A stretch of DNA of 64,000 bases. It comes from JAIRNF01 sp031551125. Lineage in GTDB: Bacteria > Bacteroidota > Bacteroidia > Bacteroidales > UBA932. The stretch is taken from the NCBI GenBank assembly GCA_031551125.1, contig JAVBOB010000023.1:24657-88656 (forward strand). Direction: 5' to 3'. The notes under the pieces were generated by a model. The model was not told the origin of the DNA. It did no database searches and was given only the letters and a program-made list of their open reading frames with translations. Every line of letters starts with the position of its first letter. Within the stretch, counting starts at the first letter, position 1. Shown here piece by piece: positions 34,782 to 44,040 of this stretch. The translations under genes and the position numbers were made by a program.

Positions 34782-35414
34782 TTATTGTGCTTCGCCAGCT
34801 ATATCCGCCGCTTTGAAAACCTCACGAACAGATGCAAATGCGCATTGGAGTTGATTAGAGAGTTTTGATAGTGGTACCCACTCCGCTTTTTCAATTCCTT
34901 CTTCGAGTTGAGGTATGGGTTGCTGCTCTTTGCTACAGGATAGCTTAAACCAATGAGTACACTTTAGTATAGGAGCGTTGTTCTGATAGTAGGTATGGTA
35001 GGTTGTTGTCAGAGCAGATGGAGAGCTTAAGCCGGATATGCCGCATTCTTCCTCAACTTCGCGTATGGCTGCTGTTTTCGCGTTTTCGCCGGGTTCTATC
35101 CATCCTTTGGGGAGGTCCCAATGCTGAAAGCGAAAAATCATTAGCACCTCGTTATTCTTGTTCTGAACAAGCCCTCCGGCTGCCTCTATCAGCTTAAAGG
35201 CGGCGCAGAATCGGCTGAATACGGACTCTTCCCGCTCATCTCCGGTGTATAACCACAGCTCTTTAAGGTTTTGGTTGGCTTCAAAGTAGCGGATAAATTT
35301 TTCGATGTTGGTATTTGGTTGTAGCGTATGCACTATTGCTGTAGGAGAGGAAAAGCACTCTTCATATACGGAAGAAATGGCAATATAACGATCGTTGAAA
35401 AATATCTTATACAT
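34782..35414 (-). CDS. NUDIX hydrolase
   Basis: 210 aa. A full Nudix box, GWIEPGENAKTAAIREVEEE followed by CGI, lies in the centre and binds Mg and a nucleoside diphosphate linked to another group. An N-terminal extension of about 70 residues (MYKIFFNDRYIAISSVYEE) precedes it. The enzyme is a house-cleaning pyrophosphohydrolase; the substrate is not predictable. It is divergent from pyrE. Confidence 0.88.
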   Translation of the reverse strand: MYKIFFNDRYIAISSVYEECFSSPTAIVHTLQPNTNIEKFIRYFEANQNLKELWLYTGDEREESVFSRFCAAFKLIEAAGGLVQNKNNEVLMIFRFQHWDLPKGWIEPGENAKTAAIREVEEECGISGLSSPSALTTTYHTYYQNNAPILKCTHWFKLSCSKEQQPIPQLEEGIEKAEWVPLSKLSNQLQCAFASVREVFKAADIAGEAQ

Positions 35415-35504
35415 CTTGACTTGTTGTCTAGTCTCTATTGGGTTTTATTTGCGTATTGTTTTGCGGTAGTTTGGCTACCGGTTTTTTAACCCTCTGAAAT
35501 TTGC

Positions 35505-35512
35505 TACCTTTG
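35505..35512 (+). promoter_or_regulatory. -7 box of pyrE
   Basis: TACCTTTG, 20 nt before the pyrE ATG at 35533. The nearest upstream TTG (35471-35473) is too far for the usual spacing, so only the -7 box is supported. Confidence 0.55.
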
Positions 35513-35532
35513 TGCTTATTAAAATCATACTA

Positions 35533-36165
35533 ATGGAAGAAACTGCAAAACAGATAGCGCTGGAGCTGCTGCAAATTAACGCAATTAAGCTGAGCCCCGC
35601 AAATCCTTTTACATGGGCTTCGGGCTGGTACTCTCCCATATATTGCGATAACCGTAAAACGCTTTCCTACCCGCAGGTACGTAAAACGATATGCGAATCG
35701 TTTTGTTCTCTTATTCAGGATAAGTTTCCTGATGTAGAGGTGATTGCCGGAGTTGCTACAGGAGCTATCGCTCATGGCGCGCTTGTTGCCGAACGAATGG
35801 GAAAACCCTTTGTGTATGTTCGCTCAACACCCAAGCAGCATGGTTTGGAAAACCTTATTGAAGGCGAGCTGCCAAAAGGCAAGCGGGTTGTGGTGGTTGA
35901 AGATTTGATTTCAACAGGCGGAAGCAGCCTTGCTGCCGTGCAAGCCATACGTAAGGCCGATTGTGATGTGCTTGGCATGGTTGCTATTTTTACATATGGC
36001 TTTAGCATTGCTCGTAAACAAATGGAGGATAATGGTTGTGTATTATATACGCTAAGTGATTACAGTACGCTGATTGAACAGGCTACGGCTATGGGTTATG
36101 TGAAGCCGGAAGATTTGCAGACGTTGAAAGAATGGCGTGAATCGCCCAATACGTGGAGGAAGTAG
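35533..36165 (+). CDS. pyrE: Orotate phosphoribosyltransferase
   Basis: 210 aa from the ATG at 35533 (MEETAKQIALELLQ); an in-frame TTG 7 codons earlier falls within the promoter box. It joins orotate to PRPP to make OMP in pyrimidine synthesis. FTWASGWYSPIYCDNRKTLSYP binds orotate, AGVATGAIAHGALVAE is conserved, and VVVVEDLISTGGSS is the PRPP loop. The SRPBCC gene starts 3 nt after the stop. Confidence 0.95.
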   Translation: MEETAKQIALELLQINAIKLSPANPFTWASGWYSPIYCDNRKTLSYPQVRKTICESFCSLIQDKFPDVEVIAGVATGAIAHGALVAERMGKPFVYVRSTPKQHGLENLIEGELPKGKRVVVVEDLISTGGSSLAAVQAIRKADCDVLGMVAIFTYGFSIARKQMEDNGCVLYTLSDYSTLIEQATAMGYVKPEDLQTLKEWRESPNTWRK

Positions 36166-36168
36166 CTA

Positions 36169-36606
36169 ATGGATGAGTATGTAAGCAAGGTAGTGAAGGT
36201 AAACCGCATGGCTAGCGATTTGTATGCTATTTTCTCTGACCTAAGCATGCTTTCGCAGCTTGTTCCACCCAATGCGGAAATAGAAAACTTCCAATCTTCA
36301 ACGGATGAGTGTACTTTTAAGGTTAAAGGGGTAGAGGTAGGTTTGTGTATTATTGATCGTGAACCGGATAAAACGGTAAAATATACCGGAAATGGTAAGC
36401 TGCCCTTCGATTTCTTTTTCTGGGTACAGCTAAAAGAGGTTGCCCCCTACGATACGAGAGTACGGTTAGTGCTACACACCAAAATGAATATGATGATGAA
36501 GCTCATGCTGAAAGGCAAGCTTCAAAAAGGGATTGATACCTTTGCTGAGCAAATGGCTGCAGCGTTTAACGGGCAGCAACCGCCACAAGCAAATTTCTCT
36601 TCATAA
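36169..36606 (+). CDS. SRPBCC/START-like protein
   Basis: 145 aa. The pattern VVKVNRMASDLYAIFSDLSMLSQLVPP at the N-terminus and a long C-terminal helix (MKLMLKGKLQKGIDTFAEQMAAAF) around a beta core are typical of the polyketide-cyclase/SRPBCC hydrophobic-pocket fold. The ligand is unknown. It starts 3 nt after pyrE and must share its mRNA; this pyrE-SRPBCC pair may be a stable Bacteroidota neighbourhood, which I cannot verify here. Confidence 0.75.
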   Translation: MDEYVSKVVKVNRMASDLYAIFSDLSMLSQLVPPNAEIENFQSSTDECTFKVKGVEVGLCIIDREPDKTVKYTGNGKLPFDFFFWVQLKEVAPYDTRVRLVLHTKMNMMMKLMLKGKLQKGIDTFAEQMAAAFNGQQPPQANFSS

Positions 36607-36705
36607 ACCTTAAACATTGCTAAAGAAAATTTGCTAAAACGCTTGAGGCTTGCAGGATTAGTTGCAAACACTTACTTTTGTCCATCTAGGGATAACAGAA
36701 AAACT

Positions 36706-37725
36706 ATGACCAAAATATTTAGACTTTTTACCATTAGCATAATTGCTCTTTCTCTTTTTTCCTCTTGTGCAAAGGAGAAGGAAATGAGCAACAGGGAAAT
36801 GCAGAACGAACTGTTGGATGCTTATATGGTTGTAACCTACAGCGCAGATAAGACTACTTGGCCGGCCTTTGCTCCGTTGGGCTACTACTATGTGCCAATA
36901 AAAGTTGGGACAGGTGCTACTCCGGTTGAGGAAAATTGGGTAAAGTATGATATTATTCCTCGCTTTCAGGATGGAACAATTACACCTAGCTTAGCTACCT
37001 TGGGCAGCACGGCAAAGCAGCTGGGAACGTTTTATGATACGGTTCACTACGTTCCTACCTATACCATGCTTTACAAGGATAACACATATATTCCTTCCGG
37101 CATTCAGGATGCAATGAGAACCGTGATGAAGGAAGGTGACTCCATTCGTTTGGTGTTGGTTTCGGATTTAGCAGGCAGCTATAGAAGTGGTGATTGGACT
37201 CCTGCTATTATAGATGTGATACTACGCAAGGTTATTCCCGATCCGGTAAAATTTGAGCAGAATGAAGTGGTGGTTTTTCGTAATACGTATTACCCGGGAT
37301 TGGATACGCTTAAGGCTAATATTTATTTGAAACAGCTAGTGCCTCCTACCGGAACCGAAGGTTTAGTTAAAGACGATACTGCTAAGTTCTTTTATGTTGC
37401 TCGTTATCTTGATGGTTTTGTATTTGACACAAATGTTCTTGATACTGCCAAGAAATATAAATTTAGCACAAAAACTGCTTCAAAGTTTGATACATTGAAC
37501 TTTGTTTTGGGAGCGACAGCACCAATAAATTCACTTTCTACTACTAAGATTCCATCTCTGGCTTTTAATGAGGTGCTAAAGAATGTAAAAGATGGGGAAA
37601 GAATTGTTACATTTTTTACTTCGGAATATGGCTACGGAGCCACAGGAAATACACCTATTCAATCATATACTCCCCTGCAATTTGAAATATGGATGACAGG
37701 AGTGGGAAAGAAGAAAAGCGAGTAA
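36706..37725 (+). CDS. Lipoprotein with FKBP-like domains
   Basis: 339 aa from the ATG at 36706 (MTKIFRLFTISIIALSLFSSC), with lipobox SLFSSC; the 25 codons before are not signal-like. Two FKBP-type segments can be made out: about 45-190 (GYYYVPIKVGTGATPVEENWVKYDI, then MKEGDSIRLVLVSDLAG) and 205-335 (LKDGERI-like VKDGERIVTFFTSEYGYGATG). The isomerase core is degenerate, so it may act as a folding factor without catalysis. Similar lipoproteins accompany gliding and outer-membrane biogenesis in Bacteroidota. Confidence 0.65.
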   Translation: MTKIFRLFTISIIALSLFSSCAKEKEMSNREMQNELLDAYMVVTYSADKTTWPAFAPLGYYYVPIKVGTGATPVEENWVKYDIIPRFQDGTITPSLATLGSTAKQLGTFYDTVHYVPTYTMLYKDNTYIPSGIQDAMRTVMKEGDSIRLVLVSDLAGSYRSGDWTPAIIDVILRKVIPDPVKFEQNEVVVFRNTYYPGLDTLKANIYLKQLVPPTGTEGLVKDDTAKFFYVARYLDGFVFDTNVLDTAKKYKFSTKTASKFDTLNFVLGATAPINSLSTTKIPSLAFNEVLKNVKDGERIVTFFTSEYGYGATGNTPIQSYTPLQFEIWMTGVGKKKSE

Positions 37726-37747
37726 TTTGCGAAGTGGGAAAATAATA

Positions 37748-38452
37748 CTAGCCCTGCATAATAAATATGCAGGGTTTTTTATTGATATCATCAGGCCTAT
37801 GCTTTTTCCACGCGCTAATATGTTGCGTTTTTATCCATTCGTCAGGAAGGGTAAGGTTCATGGCTAGGCAAAGCGAAGTACTTTCATTGCAGGCCGATAA
37901 AAAGGCATCAAACAGCTTAACGTTGCGGTAAGGTGCTTCAATAAAAACCTGTGCTTGCTGTTCTTGTATGGAGCGTTTCTCGAGTTGCTTTATACGTTGT
38001 GCACGTTCTTGCTCTTTTACCGGAAGGTAGCCGCCAAAAGCAAAGTTTTGTCCGCTAAGCCCTGACGCCATTAAGGCCAACAGAATGGATGACGGACCAA
38101 CAAGGGGAACAACCTGTATTCCTTTTTGATGAGCCAATCTAACTAAGTTTGTTCCGGGGTCGGCAATGGCAGGTAGTCCGGCTTCCGACATTAGTCCCAC
38201 ATTATTGCCGGATAGGAGAGGTTGTAAGAGCTGTCCTAGCGCTTCTTCCGGCGTATGCTCGTTCAGCTCGTAAAAAGTCAGCTCGTCAATGGCTACGGGC
38301 ATACGTAGCTTTGAAAGGTAACGACGAGCGCTACGAACATCTTCTACTATAAAATGACGAAGCGTTTTGGTTAGCTCAAGCGTATATAGAGGAATTGAAT
38401 CAGCAGCGGGAACATCTCCTAATGTTGTAGGGATGAGGTATAGGGTAGGCAT
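37748..38452 (-). CDS. RsmI-like tetrapyrrole-methylase-fold methyltransferase
   Basis: 234 aa. The SAM-dependent fold of RsmI/YraL, which 2'-O-methylates C1402 of 16S rRNA. LYLIPTTLGDV, HFIVEDVRSARRYLSKL, NVGLMSEAGLPAIADPG and VPLVGPSSILLALMASG are the SAM-binding blocks. It is shorter than E. coli RsmI (about 286 aa) and belongs to the short version frequent in Bacteroidota, so the rRNA target is probable but not certain. CAAAGGTA at 38475-38482 (TACCTTTG on its strand) is a likely -7 box 22 nt upstream. Confidence 0.82.
   Translation of the reverse strand: MPTLYLIPTTLGDVPAADSIPLYTLELTKTLRHFIVEDVRSARRYLSKLRMPVAIDELTFYELNEHTPEEALGQLLQPLLSGNNVGLMSEAGLPAIADPGTNLVRLAHQKGIQVVPLVGPSSILLALMASGLSGQNFAFGGYLPVKEQERAQRIKQLEKRSIQEQQAQVFIEAPYRNVKLFDAFLSACNESTSLCLAMNLTLPDEWIKTQHISAWKKHRPDDINKKPCIFIMQG
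37752..37780 (+). terminator. Terminator overlapping the end of the opposite gene
   Basis: CCCTGCATA (37752-37760) and TATGCAGGG (37766-37774), then TTTTTT. It terminates the FKBP-like gene on +. On the minus strand the same bases encode the last residues of the RsmI-like protein (KKPCIFIMQG). Confidence 0.85.
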
Positions 38453-38507
38453 AGGGCTTCGTTTATTATTTCTGCAAAGGTAAGTAAAACTGAACTTTAT
38501 AAAACCA

Positions 38508-38559
38508 CGTCATTGGCTTCGCCGAACTCGTAAACTCGGTCGCTTTGCTCGCAATGACG
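38508..38559. repeat. REP-like element carrying the inserted 26-nt word
   Basis: CGTCATTG ... CTCGCAATGACGG ends enclose GCTTCGCCGAACTCGTAAAC and TCGGT (38516-38540) instead of the usual GCGAGCGAAG stretch. The element lies between rsmI-like and gldJ. Confidence 0.8.
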
Positions 38560-38580
38560 GCTACAATGATTAAGCGTACT

Positions 38581-38614
38581 AAATGAAAAAGGGGCTATAG
38601 CCCCTTTTTCATTT
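38581..38614 (-). terminator. Terminator of gldJ
   Basis: AAATGAAAAAGGGGC (38581-38595) and GCCCCTTTTTCATTT (38600-38614), a perfect 15-bp stem with a TATA loop. It lies 14 nt beyond the gldJ stop, and its U-rich end reads correctly on the minus strand. Confidence 0.9.
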
Positions 38615-38627
38615 AATATATTATCTC

Positions 38628-40163
38628 TTATTTTTTCTTCTTCTTAGCCTTCTTCTGCGCTGCCGGAACACCTAGCACATCCATTGCGCAGCGGAATCCG
38701 ATATCAACTGCCGAACGGTCTTGGTCAAGGTAGCGTCTTGTTCCCGGGCTGAGCCAGTATGCACGGTCGAGGAACGAACCACCTTTATATACGCGAGACT
38801 TATCGCTGATAAGCGTAGTCATACCTTTTCCGCTATTGCCTGCACCCGGGTCGTACATGCGGTTTGAGTTGGCTATGTTCTTAGCAATAGTATCACTTAT
38901 ATTTGCATCAACAGCTGAAAGAACGTCACCATCTCGGTAGTTACGGTTATCCCCTATTTGATAGTTGTAACGATCGGCAACATATCCAATTGTATCACGA
39001 GGTATTCGTCCCAACTCATTTTTAGGAACTATATTTCCCTCAGCATCACGCTCCGGATCGGTATAAACGTTACCTCTGAACGGGCTATATTCGTTAAACT
39101 CCAAAGATGATAGCGGACGATATACATCCATTACCCATTCGTTTACGTTACCGGCCATGTTGTATAGCCCAAAATCGTTAGGAGGGAATGAACGAACAGG
39201 TGCTGTAGCAGCGTAACCGTCATTCAAATATCCTGCAACACCGGTAAAGTCACCCTTACCACGTTGGAAGTTGGCCATAAATTTACCCCTCTCCTTCTTT
39301 TTAGGGTTACGGGTAGTATTACCAGACCAAGGATATAATTTGTGTTCAACTATACGTTCATCGTATGTGCTTTCCAATTGGGCAACGGCAGCATATTCCC
39401 ATTCGGCTTCTGTTGGGAGGCGATACTTGGGTTGCAGAATACCATCGTCAAAAGAAACTCTACGGGTAGCATTTTTATCCGGACTGCTTAGGTCGCGCAT
39501 GCCTTTATTGATAGTTCCTTCGTATTGTCCGGCAAGGTACGCATCGGTATTAAAGTTGTTCTCATCCTTTTGACTTTCGTTGTCAAGCTTAAGAACGCCT
39601 TGTTTTACCATGTTAAGCTCGTTTACACGGTCTGTTCTCCACAAGCAATAATCATTAGCCTGTAGCCAGTTTACTCCTACTACCGGATACTCGTTAAAAG
39701 CGGGGTGACGTAGGTACGATTCTACATAGGGCTCATTAAATGATAGGGGGCTACGCCATACCAACGTATCGGGAAGAGCGTTTTTGTATGCATAAGGATA
39801 TGATACATATACTCTTTTTAACCAGTGCAGGTATTCTCTATAATCTACATTTCGCACTTCCGTTTCGTCAATAAAGAACGATGCTACGGTAATTCTGCGA
39901 GGGTTATTGTTCCATGCAAAATCAAGGTCTTGGTCAACCCTCCCCATAAGGAATAATCCTCCTTCTACAAACACAAGGTTCGGACCGGTGGGTTGCGCGT
40001 ATGCTTTTTTTACTTCAAATCCGCCATATTTGGGGTCATTATACTTCCATCCGGTTGTTTGCGAAGTGTCGCTACCACCGTCTTTCTTCCCTCCTCCGAC
40101 AAGAGAACAGCCCGATAAAAGAGCTGCACCTAGCAAGGCAAGTATTGAAAACCTAAGCTTCAT
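38628..40163 (-). CDS. gldJ: Gliding motility / type IX secretion lipoprotein GldJ
   Basis: 511 aa. Lipobox ALLSGC predicts an outer-membrane lipoprotein. The body is an FGE-sulfatase-like domain: NLVFVEGGLFLMGRVDQDLD, FFIDETEVRNVDYREYLHWL, RLPTEAEWEYAA, GLYNMAGNVNEWVMDV and VYKGGSFLDRAYWLSPGTRRY. The TGWKYNDPKYGGFEV entry and the RRYLDQDR end fit GldJ better than GldK. The C-terminus is a Lys-rich tail (AQKKAKKKKK). GldJ is needed for gliding and type IX secretion in Flavobacterium. gldK, L, M and N are not in the window. CAAAGATA at 40205-40212 is a possible -7 box. Confidence 0.87.
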   Translation of the reverse strand: MKLRFSILALLGAALLSGCSLVGGGKKDGGSDTSQTTGWKYNDPKYGGFEVKKAYAQPTGPNLVFVEGGLFLMGRVDQDLDFAWNNNPRRITVASFFIDETEVRNVDYREYLHWLKRVYVSYPYAYKNALPDTLVWRSPLSFNEPYVESYLRHPAFNEYPVVGVNWLQANDYCLWRTDRVNELNMVKQGVLKLDNESQKDENNFNTDAYLAGQYEGTINKGMRDLSSPDKNATRRVSFDDGILQPKYRLPTEAEWEYAAVAQLESTYDERIVEHKLYPWSGNTTRNPKKKERGKFMANFQRGKGDFTGVAGYLNDGYAATAPVRSFPPNDFGLYNMAGNVNEWVMDVYRPLSSLEFNEYSPFRGNVYTDPERDAEGNIVPKNELGRIPRDTIGYVADRYNYQIGDNRNYRDGDVLSAVDANISDTIAKNIANSNRMYDPGAGNSGKGMTTLISDKSRVYKGGSFLDRAYWLSPGTRRYLDQDRSAVDIGFRCAMDVLGVPAAQKKAKKKKK

Positions 40164-40357
40164 AAACCGTTATGTCTATTAGGGTAAATATTGATTTAAA
40201 CATACAAAGATAGCAATAAATCAATAGCGGTATGCTATATTTTCTAAAAATAGCGAAAAAAGCCTTTTTGTAAAATGGCTTGTTGAACGTAAAAGAAGCT
40301 TAATTTAGATTTGCGTATTGCAATTATATTGCATGCTGCCAATCTATTACGTTTAAA

Positions 40358-41500
40358 TTAGTAGGGGCAGCGATAGCGTTTTGTTTTTTTACCTTTTGAT
40401 TCGTCGTAACCGTCTTGTAAAGTTCCTTTTAACATTCGGTGTGATGAACCTTTCCCTTCTCTGTACCCGCTACTCGCTTCATTTTCCCATAGCTTGATAG
40501 ACAAGCTTACTTCATACGCAGATAGCAACATTCCACCGGATGGGTTTCCTAGCTGCGCCATGTCCCCACTTACAGCAATAGTGAATCTGTCGATATTTAC
40601 TCCTGCTGCCAACGAAAATATTGTTGATTTGAAAGACATATCCTGTCTCATGTTGAGACCCGCAAATATTATATCGGCATCGAAGTATGCGCCAATGCTT
40701 AGCTGTTGAATACCATACTGTTGCATATACTGTATGTTTGGGCTAATGGTCATATTTGCCGGGTCAAATAAGCCCCCGCTCCCATTGCCTTCTTTGGCTA
40801 GCGGAATGTCATAGCTTGCATATACGTTAACTCTTAATGGGTTAGGTAGCTCAACTCCGTTTTGGCTATTTTGACTTTTTCCGTTCAGGTTAAATGCCGC
40901 TGCTCCAACTTTTAAGTTTTTCACCAATAAAGCAAGACCTGCTCCTACGTTAAACCACTTGCTATTTAGCGTCATGTAGGGAGAGGGGTTGGGAATAACG
41001 CCTCCGTTTATGTCAACCATATCAGGAAAGGTAAGGTTGTTGGGGTTGCTTTGTTGCAGGCAGTAGGTGGCTTCTAATCCGCCTCGCAAAAATATTCCAT
41101 CAGCCAGCTTCGTATTGTATGAATAGCCAGCCCCTATGGTTGTTTGTTTGTACACACCGTTACCTGTTTGGTCTCTAAGCGCTATGATGCCAATACCGCT
41201 ATTTATGGAATGGAGGTAGGTATCAAATGATGCGGCATAGCTTTGAAATGCGTTATACGAGGGGTTTTGGTTGCGATAGCCGATGCTAAGCCTGCTAAAA
41301 TCTGTATTACCCACATGGGCAGGATTAAAGTTTAGCGGGTTAGTTTGAAAAAGACTGAAAACAGGGTCTTGAGAATGTCCTTTTGATGGAAAACATAAAA
41401 GAACAGCCATTAAGCAAATGGCATAATAGCAATAAATCGTAGCGCTTTGCTTGCGATACGGATTTACAGCAATTGGTTTGGATATGATATTACATTGCAT
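40358..41500 (-). CDS. PorP/SprF-family type IX secretion outer-membrane protein
   Basis: 380 aa from the ATG at 41500 (MQCNIISKPIAVNPY), with a hydrophobic signal (YYAICLMAVLLCF) ending near GHSQ. DPVFSLFQTNPLNFNPAHVGN is the family's opening; the rest is a beta-barrel with alternating aromatic strands (LSIGYRNQNPSYNAFQSYAASFDTYL, AGYSYNTKLADGIFLRGGLEA). PorP/SprF proteins hold adhesins or the type IX machine at the outer membrane. The frame extends 22 codons upstream into the promoter, where CAAAAGTA at 41508-41515 reads TACTTTTG. It is upstream of gldJ on the same strand. Confidence 0.87.
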   Translation of the reverse strand: MQCNIISKPIAVNPYRKQSATIYCYYAICLMAVLLCFPSKGHSQDPVFSLFQTNPLNFNPAHVGNTDFSRLSIGYRNQNPSYNAFQSYAASFDTYLHSINSGIGIIALRDQTGNGVYKQTTIGAGYSYNTKLADGIFLRGGLEATYCLQQSNPNNLTFPDMVDINGGVIPNPSPYMTLNSKWFNVGAGLALLVKNLKVGAAAFNLNGKSQNSQNGVELPNPLRVNVYASYDIPLAKEGNGSGGLFDPANMTISPNIQYMQQYGIQQLSIGAYFDADIIFAGLNMRQDMSFKSTIFSLAAGVNIDRFTIAVSGDMAQLGNPSGGMLLSAYEVSLSIKLWENEASSGYREGKGSSHRMLKGTLQDGYDESKGKKTKRYRCPY

Positions 41501-41662
41501 TAGGGTACAAAAGTAGTGTAAAAGCGAAACGTTAAAAATTTTACGCCACAAATTTACGCAATTCAACCTTAAAAATAGTTAAAAATAACTAATTCGGACT
41601 ATTTGTCTATTTATTTAGATGGCTAATCATGTGCGAAAGGCTGCAAAGCAGCTATATCTTTT

Positions 41663-41670
41663 TACCTTTG
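41663..41670 (+). promoter_or_regulatory. -7 box of the TonB receptor gene
   Basis: TACCTTTG, 18 nt before the chosen ATG at 41689. It supports that start over the ATG at 41629, which would lie upstream of transcription. No proper -33 TTG was seen. Confidence 0.55.
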
Positions 41671-41688
41671 CTTTCCACCAAACTTCAG

Positions 41689-44001
41689 ATGGCAAAACAT
41701 ACATTAATAATTCTTTTTACGTTATTCTCCGGTTTGTTAAGCGCGCAAACCATCAACGTTTCACTTAGTGGGCAGCTCAAGAGTGGCCTTAACGGTGAAG
41801 CAGTTCCCGATGGTACAATTGTGGTGAAGGAGCTGAATAAGGTTGTTCATGTTGGAGCAAATGCTTCTTACCGAATTTATCTTATCCCGGGCACTTATAC
41901 ATTCACCATATCGGCTTTCGGTTTTGATGAGAAAACGGAAACGTTGAAAATCCAAAGAGATACGTTGTGCAATTTTATACTGCAAGAGCAGGCCAATGTG
42001 CTTGATGAGGCTGTAGTCTCATCTGCTAAGGCAAACGGCAGGATAAGCCGACCGGATATGGGTGTAGAGCGTTTGCAGATAGAGCGGATTAAAGCCATTC
42101 CCGCTTTAATGGGAGAGGTGGATGTAATTAAAACGTTGCAGCTGTTACCGGGGGTGCAATCTGCTGCCGAAGGCTCATCAGGCTTTAACGTTAGAGGAGG
42201 CACACCCGACCAAAACTTGGTGTTGCTGGATAATGCACCTATGTATAATGTTTCGCACTTGCTGGGTTTCTTCTCCGTTTTCAACAACGATATGGTGAAG
42301 GATATTCAGCTATATAAAGGTGATATTCCTGTATCGCAAGGCGGACGACTATCTTCTGTGCTGGAGGTAAACTCAAAAGATGGGAATGATGATAAGATTC
42401 ATGCTTCGGGAGGTATAGGAACCATATCAAGCCGACTAACGCTGGATGGGCCTATTGTTGATGACAAGCTTACTTTTCTTATTTCAGGACGCAGAACCTA
42501 CGTTGACTTGTTCCTCAAATTATCAAGCAATGAGGATTTGCGTAATAGTACATTATACTTTTACGACCTTAACGCCAAACTGGCTTACCGTATAAATGCA
42601 AATAACCGTCTATACTTATCAGGTTATATGGGTAACGATAAGTTTGGCAATAAGCTGGCGGATATGGATTTTGGTAATAAGGCACTTGTACTGCGCTGGA
42701 ATCACTTGTTTTCCGATAAGGTTTTCAGCGATGTGTCGGCTATCGTATCTAACTACGGCTATAAGCTCTACTCAAAGATTGGCGATGATGAATATCGGTG
42801 GAATTCGAATATAATCGACTATGGGCTTCGTGCAGATTTTACTTGGCTTATAAATCCATCAATGACTTTTCGTGCCGGAGTTTCTACGGGTCTTCATAAT
42901 TTCAAGCCCGGCGATGCTTCGAGCATGGATATGAATGTGGATATACCTAAAAGCTATGCGCTGGAGCATGTTATATACGCCTCTAACCAGCAAAAGATAG
43001 GAGAGAGCCTTACGCTGAAGTATGGCTTACGCTTCTCGCTGTTTCAAAATATTGGGGCGGGAACCATTTATAGCTTTACCCCCAACCACGAAAAAATAGA
43101 TTCAACGGTTTACCCATCCGGAGATATTTTCAACACCTACACATCACTTGAGCCGCGCGTAGGGTTTGTATATGAGCTAAACCCTTCAGCATCGGTTAAG
43201 GGCAGCTATTCGCGCACTACGCAATTTTTGCACTTGGTAAGCAACTCGGCTGCCGGATCACCACTTGATATATGGCTTCCGGCAACACCAAACGTAAAGC
43301 CACAAACGGCCGATCAGGCGTCACTGGGATTCTTCAAAAATTTTCTTGACAACACGTTTGAAACATCGGTGGAACTATTCTACAAAAAAATGAATAACGT
43401 AGTTGACTTTAAAGACCACCCCGACCTTATTCTGAATCCCGCTATTGAGGGCGAGCTGCGTATAGGTGATGGAGAGTCGTACGGGCTGGAGCTGCTGCTT
43501 CGTAAAAATACCGGACGACTGAGCGGTTGGCTCAGCTATACCTTTACCCGCTCACGGCGCATGATTCCCGAAATAAATGATGGTAAAACTTACCTTTCTC
43601 CTTCAGATAGACCGCATAGCATATCGCTGGTAGCCACCTATGAATTTTCTAAGCGAGTAAGCGCTTCTTTAACGTGGCTGTACGCAACAGGAACGCCGGT
43701 AACCTATCCGGTGGGCAGGTACGAGTTTAACGGGCAGTATATTCCGGTGTATGACGGGCGAAACACCTCGCGCATGCCCGACTATCACCGCATGGATTTA
43801 TCGCTAACATGGAGGGGGAAGCAAAAGGCCGGACGACGCTGGCACGGCGAATGGAACTTTTCGCTGTACAACGCATACGGGCGTAAAAACCCGTGGTTCA
43901 TCAGCTTTATGCAGGATAAGGATAATCCCGACCGCACTTACGCCGAAATGGTGTACCTGTTCTCCTTTGTACCTTCTATTACCTATAACTTTACGTTTTA
44001 G
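41689..44001 (+). CDS. TonB-dependent receptor with carboxypeptidase-like domain
   Basis: 770 aa from the ATG at 41689 (MAKHTLIILFTLFSGLLSAQ, a signal peptide). An N-terminal carboxypeptidase-regulatory-like domain (about 25-110) precedes the plug (GEVDVIKTLQLLPGVQSAAEGSSGFNVRGGTPDQNLVLLDNAPMYN, about 140-250). A 22-strand barrel follows and ends in an aromatic residue (SITYNFTF). It imports an unknown ligand across the outer membrane. No SusD partner is adjacent, so it is not a typical polysaccharide locus. Confidence 0.92.
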   Translation: MAKHTLIILFTLFSGLLSAQTINVSLSGQLKSGLNGEAVPDGTIVVKELNKVVHVGANASYRIYLIPGTYTFTISAFGFDEKTETLKIQRDTLCNFILQEQANVLDEAVVSSAKANGRISRPDMGVERLQIERIKAIPALMGEVDVIKTLQLLPGVQSAAEGSSGFNVRGGTPDQNLVLLDNAPMYNVSHLLGFFSVFNNDMVKDIQLYKGDIPVSQGGRLSSVLEVNSKDGNDDKIHASGGIGTISSRLTLDGPIVDDKLTFLISGRRTYVDLFLKLSSNEDLRNSTLYFYDLNAKLAYRINANNRLYLSGYMGNDKFGNKLADMDFGNKALVLRWNHLFSDKVFSDVSAIVSNYGYKLYSKIGDDEYRWNSNIIDYGLRADFTWLINPSMTFRAGVSTGLHNFKPGDASSMDMNVDIPKSYALEHVIYASNQQKIGESLTLKYGLRFSLFQNIGAGTIYSFTPNHEKIDSTVYPSGDIFNTYTSLEPRVGFVYELNPSASVKGSYSRTTQFLHLVSNSAAGSPLDIWLPATPNVKPQTADQASLGFFKNFLDNTFETSVELFYKKMNNVVDFKDHPDLILNPAIEGELRIGDGESYGLELLLRKNTGRLSGWLSYTFTRSRRMIPEINDGKTYLSPSDRPHSISLVATYEFSKRVSASLTWLYATGTPVTYPVGRYEFNGQYIPVYDGRNTSRMPDYHRMDLSLTWRGKQKAGRRWHGEWNFSLYNAYGRKNPWFISFMQDKDNPDRTYAEMVYLFSFVPSITYNFTF

Positions 44002-44040
44002 TTTGCTAGCGACTTTTGGTAAGTTGTCAACTATTCTTTC

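Noticed and set aside
38628..40163. GldK instead of GldJ
   Set aside because: GldK is normally followed by gldL, gldM and gldN; here it is not, and the N- and C-terminal blocks fit GldJ.
41629..41688. Earlier ATG for the TonB receptor
   Set aside because: It lies before the -7 box at 41663 and would hide the signal peptide.
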